A stretch of DNA of 64,000 nt, taken from the NCBI GenBank assembly GCA_028753945.1, contig JAPNXP010000006.1:3658001-3722000 (forward strand). The letters run 5' to 3'. This document shows, one piece after another, positions 63,501 through 64,000 of this stretch (the stretch's first letter is position 1; each line of letters starts with the position of its first letter). The notes under the pieces were generated by a model, which saw only the letters and a program-made list of their open reading frames with translations, was not told the origin of the DNA and did not search any database. This DNA is from Hexactinellida sp. DTS-2022. Taxonomy: Eukaryota; Porifera; Hexactinellida. A program made the translations under genes and the position numbers.

Positions 63501-64000
63501 CCAGGGAATCGTCAAAATGTGTTCACCTTATCATGAATCGTATTAACCAATGTCATTTGTATTGAAAAGGCTTTGAAGGTGAATGAAATAGTGTACGTAC
63601 TAACCGGAAATTAGTATTAACCGTGTTCGTACTAACGAGGTTCTATGTATATTAAGTTAAACCAACTCACCAGCTTCAGTTAACAACCGAGTCAGTTCAT
63701 CCTCTAGGAACACTCCCTTATCCACCATACGGAATGACTTAACACTCAGTCCCTCCTGTGCTATGCTAGTGGAGAAGGGAGGCATTGACCCGGGCGTGGC
63801 TCCCCCTATGTCCGCGTGGTGAGCCCGACTGGCCACGTAGAATATCGGGACTGACATTCCTATGCGGAATACGGGAGTTATGACGGTTAGGTCGGGGAGA
63901 TGAGAGCCTCCCGCGGAAGGATGGTTTGAGAGAAATACGTCTCCGACTCGCATCTGCCCGCTGTGGAGTCTCATTTGGTATTGGATAGACTCTTGCATTG
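60570..64000 (-). CDS. OPLAH: 5-oxoprolinase (OPLAH), C-terminal part, four exons, continues past the window
   Basis: OPLAH is the cytosolic ATP-dependent enzyme that opens 5-oxo-L-proline to glutamate in the gamma-glutamyl cycle. Four minus-strand exons are joined by GT-AG introns with a continuous frame: 63671-64000 (open at the window edge), 62880-63164, 62036-62414 and 60570-61035. The encoded sequence is the hydantoinase-B half: [27 protein letters not shown] and [19 protein letters not shown] in the first; [18 protein letters not shown] and QAYMGHIQ in the second; [31 protein letters not shown] and [13 protein letters not shown] in the third; [34 protein letters not shown] and TPGGGGYG in the last, ending at TAG. 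No frame damage is seen. The N-terminal hydantoinase-A half lies outside the window. The three introns are 1000, 465 and 506 bp and carry several MITEs. Confidence 0.95.
61085..61203. mobile_element. TA-flanked MITE in OPLAH intron
   Basis: It begins CAGTAGAACCTCGTTAGAAA and ends 'GCGGAGTCGAATG'-TA. Internal 'TTAATCGGGTCAAAAC' shows it belongs to or recombined with the 38537-38730 family. Confidence 0.65.
61361..61547. mobile_element. TA-flanked MITE, 'CTCGTTAGTACGAACACGG' family
   Basis: The left end CAGTACAACCAACCTCGTTA, the right end 'CGAAGTTCTACTG' and TA on both sides define the element. 'GGTTAATACGAA' and 'GGATAA(A)GCGAAC' words recur. Partial copies lie at 61920-62012, 63590-63650 and 3226-3300. 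Confidence 0.8.
61639..61909. mobile_element. TA-flanked MITE, 'TATAACGAA' family, with nested hAT-like insert
   Basis: It starts CAGTAATCTCCTATTATAAA and ends 'GTTATAACGGAAGTTGATCG'-TA. The middle (about 61757-61880) is a GC-richer unit with 'GGTCAAGCC' and 'GCTTCCGCCGGC' that matches the element at 63204-63351. Confidence 0.7.
63204..63351. mobile_element. GC-rich palindromic MITE in OPLAH intron
   Basis: The terminal repeats CAGGGCCGGCGGAAGCAGT are perfect over 19 bp, followed by iterated 'GTGGTCAGGCCA' words in both arms. The ends are related to CATAGGCGGCGGAAGC at 38373. No clear target duplication is seen. Confidence 0.8.

Overview
The window is eukaryotic, AT-rich, gene-poor and full of transposons. 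It looks like an invertebrate animal. ODAD2 (armadillo, outer dynein arm docking), BAP1, a PHF10/SAYP-type PHD protein and 5-oxoprolinase (OPLAH) are all recognisable, and relics of THAP9/P-element-like transposase, a Ty3/gypsy-like gag, hAT elements and Tc1/mariner/pogo-type MITEs are abundant. ODAD2 implies a lineage with motile cilia or flagella. I cannot name the species. Several genes that usually have many introns in animals (BAP1, PHF10-like, all sugar transporters, the kinase) are single uninterrupted frames here, while OPLAH and ODAD2 keep canonical GT-AG introns.

Layout. 1-9 kb: no gene, several inverted-repeat elements. 9.07-10.0 kb: an intact intronless STE20/PAK-like kinase (+). 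10-21.7 kb: AT-rich, no exon recognised, scattered hAT and TA-flanked MITEs. 21.8-22.3 kb: one isolated ODAD2 exon (-). 24.2-52.4 kb: a cluster of six full-length paralogues of a divergent MFS sugar-transporter family (one broken by a 1-bp frameshift) plus two relics, set among repeats. The copies share an almost identical central segment although their ends have diverged, so gene conversion is likely. 37.1-39.2 kb: a group of perfect hairpins built on a C-GAA-G core whose stem bases change in compensating pairs.

54.2-64 kb: a compact co-oriented minus-strand block. In transcription order it is OPLAH (3' part, four exons visible), BAP1-like deubiquitinase, a flavin monooxygenase closely resembling bacterial trimethylamine monooxygenase (Tmm), a PHF10/SAYP-like protein with an extra third PHD finger, and one exon of an unknown basic SPxK-rich protein. 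BAP1 (Polycomb-type H2A deubiquitinase in other animals) and PHF10 (PBAF subunit) are both chromatin proteins, but the block does not otherwise form a pathway.

The transposon record is readable in detail. Many elements keep 7-8 bp or TA target duplications, nested insertions are clear, and one long-TIR element sits inside a gag frame. I did no database search: family calls rest on recognised motifs and on comparisons within the window.
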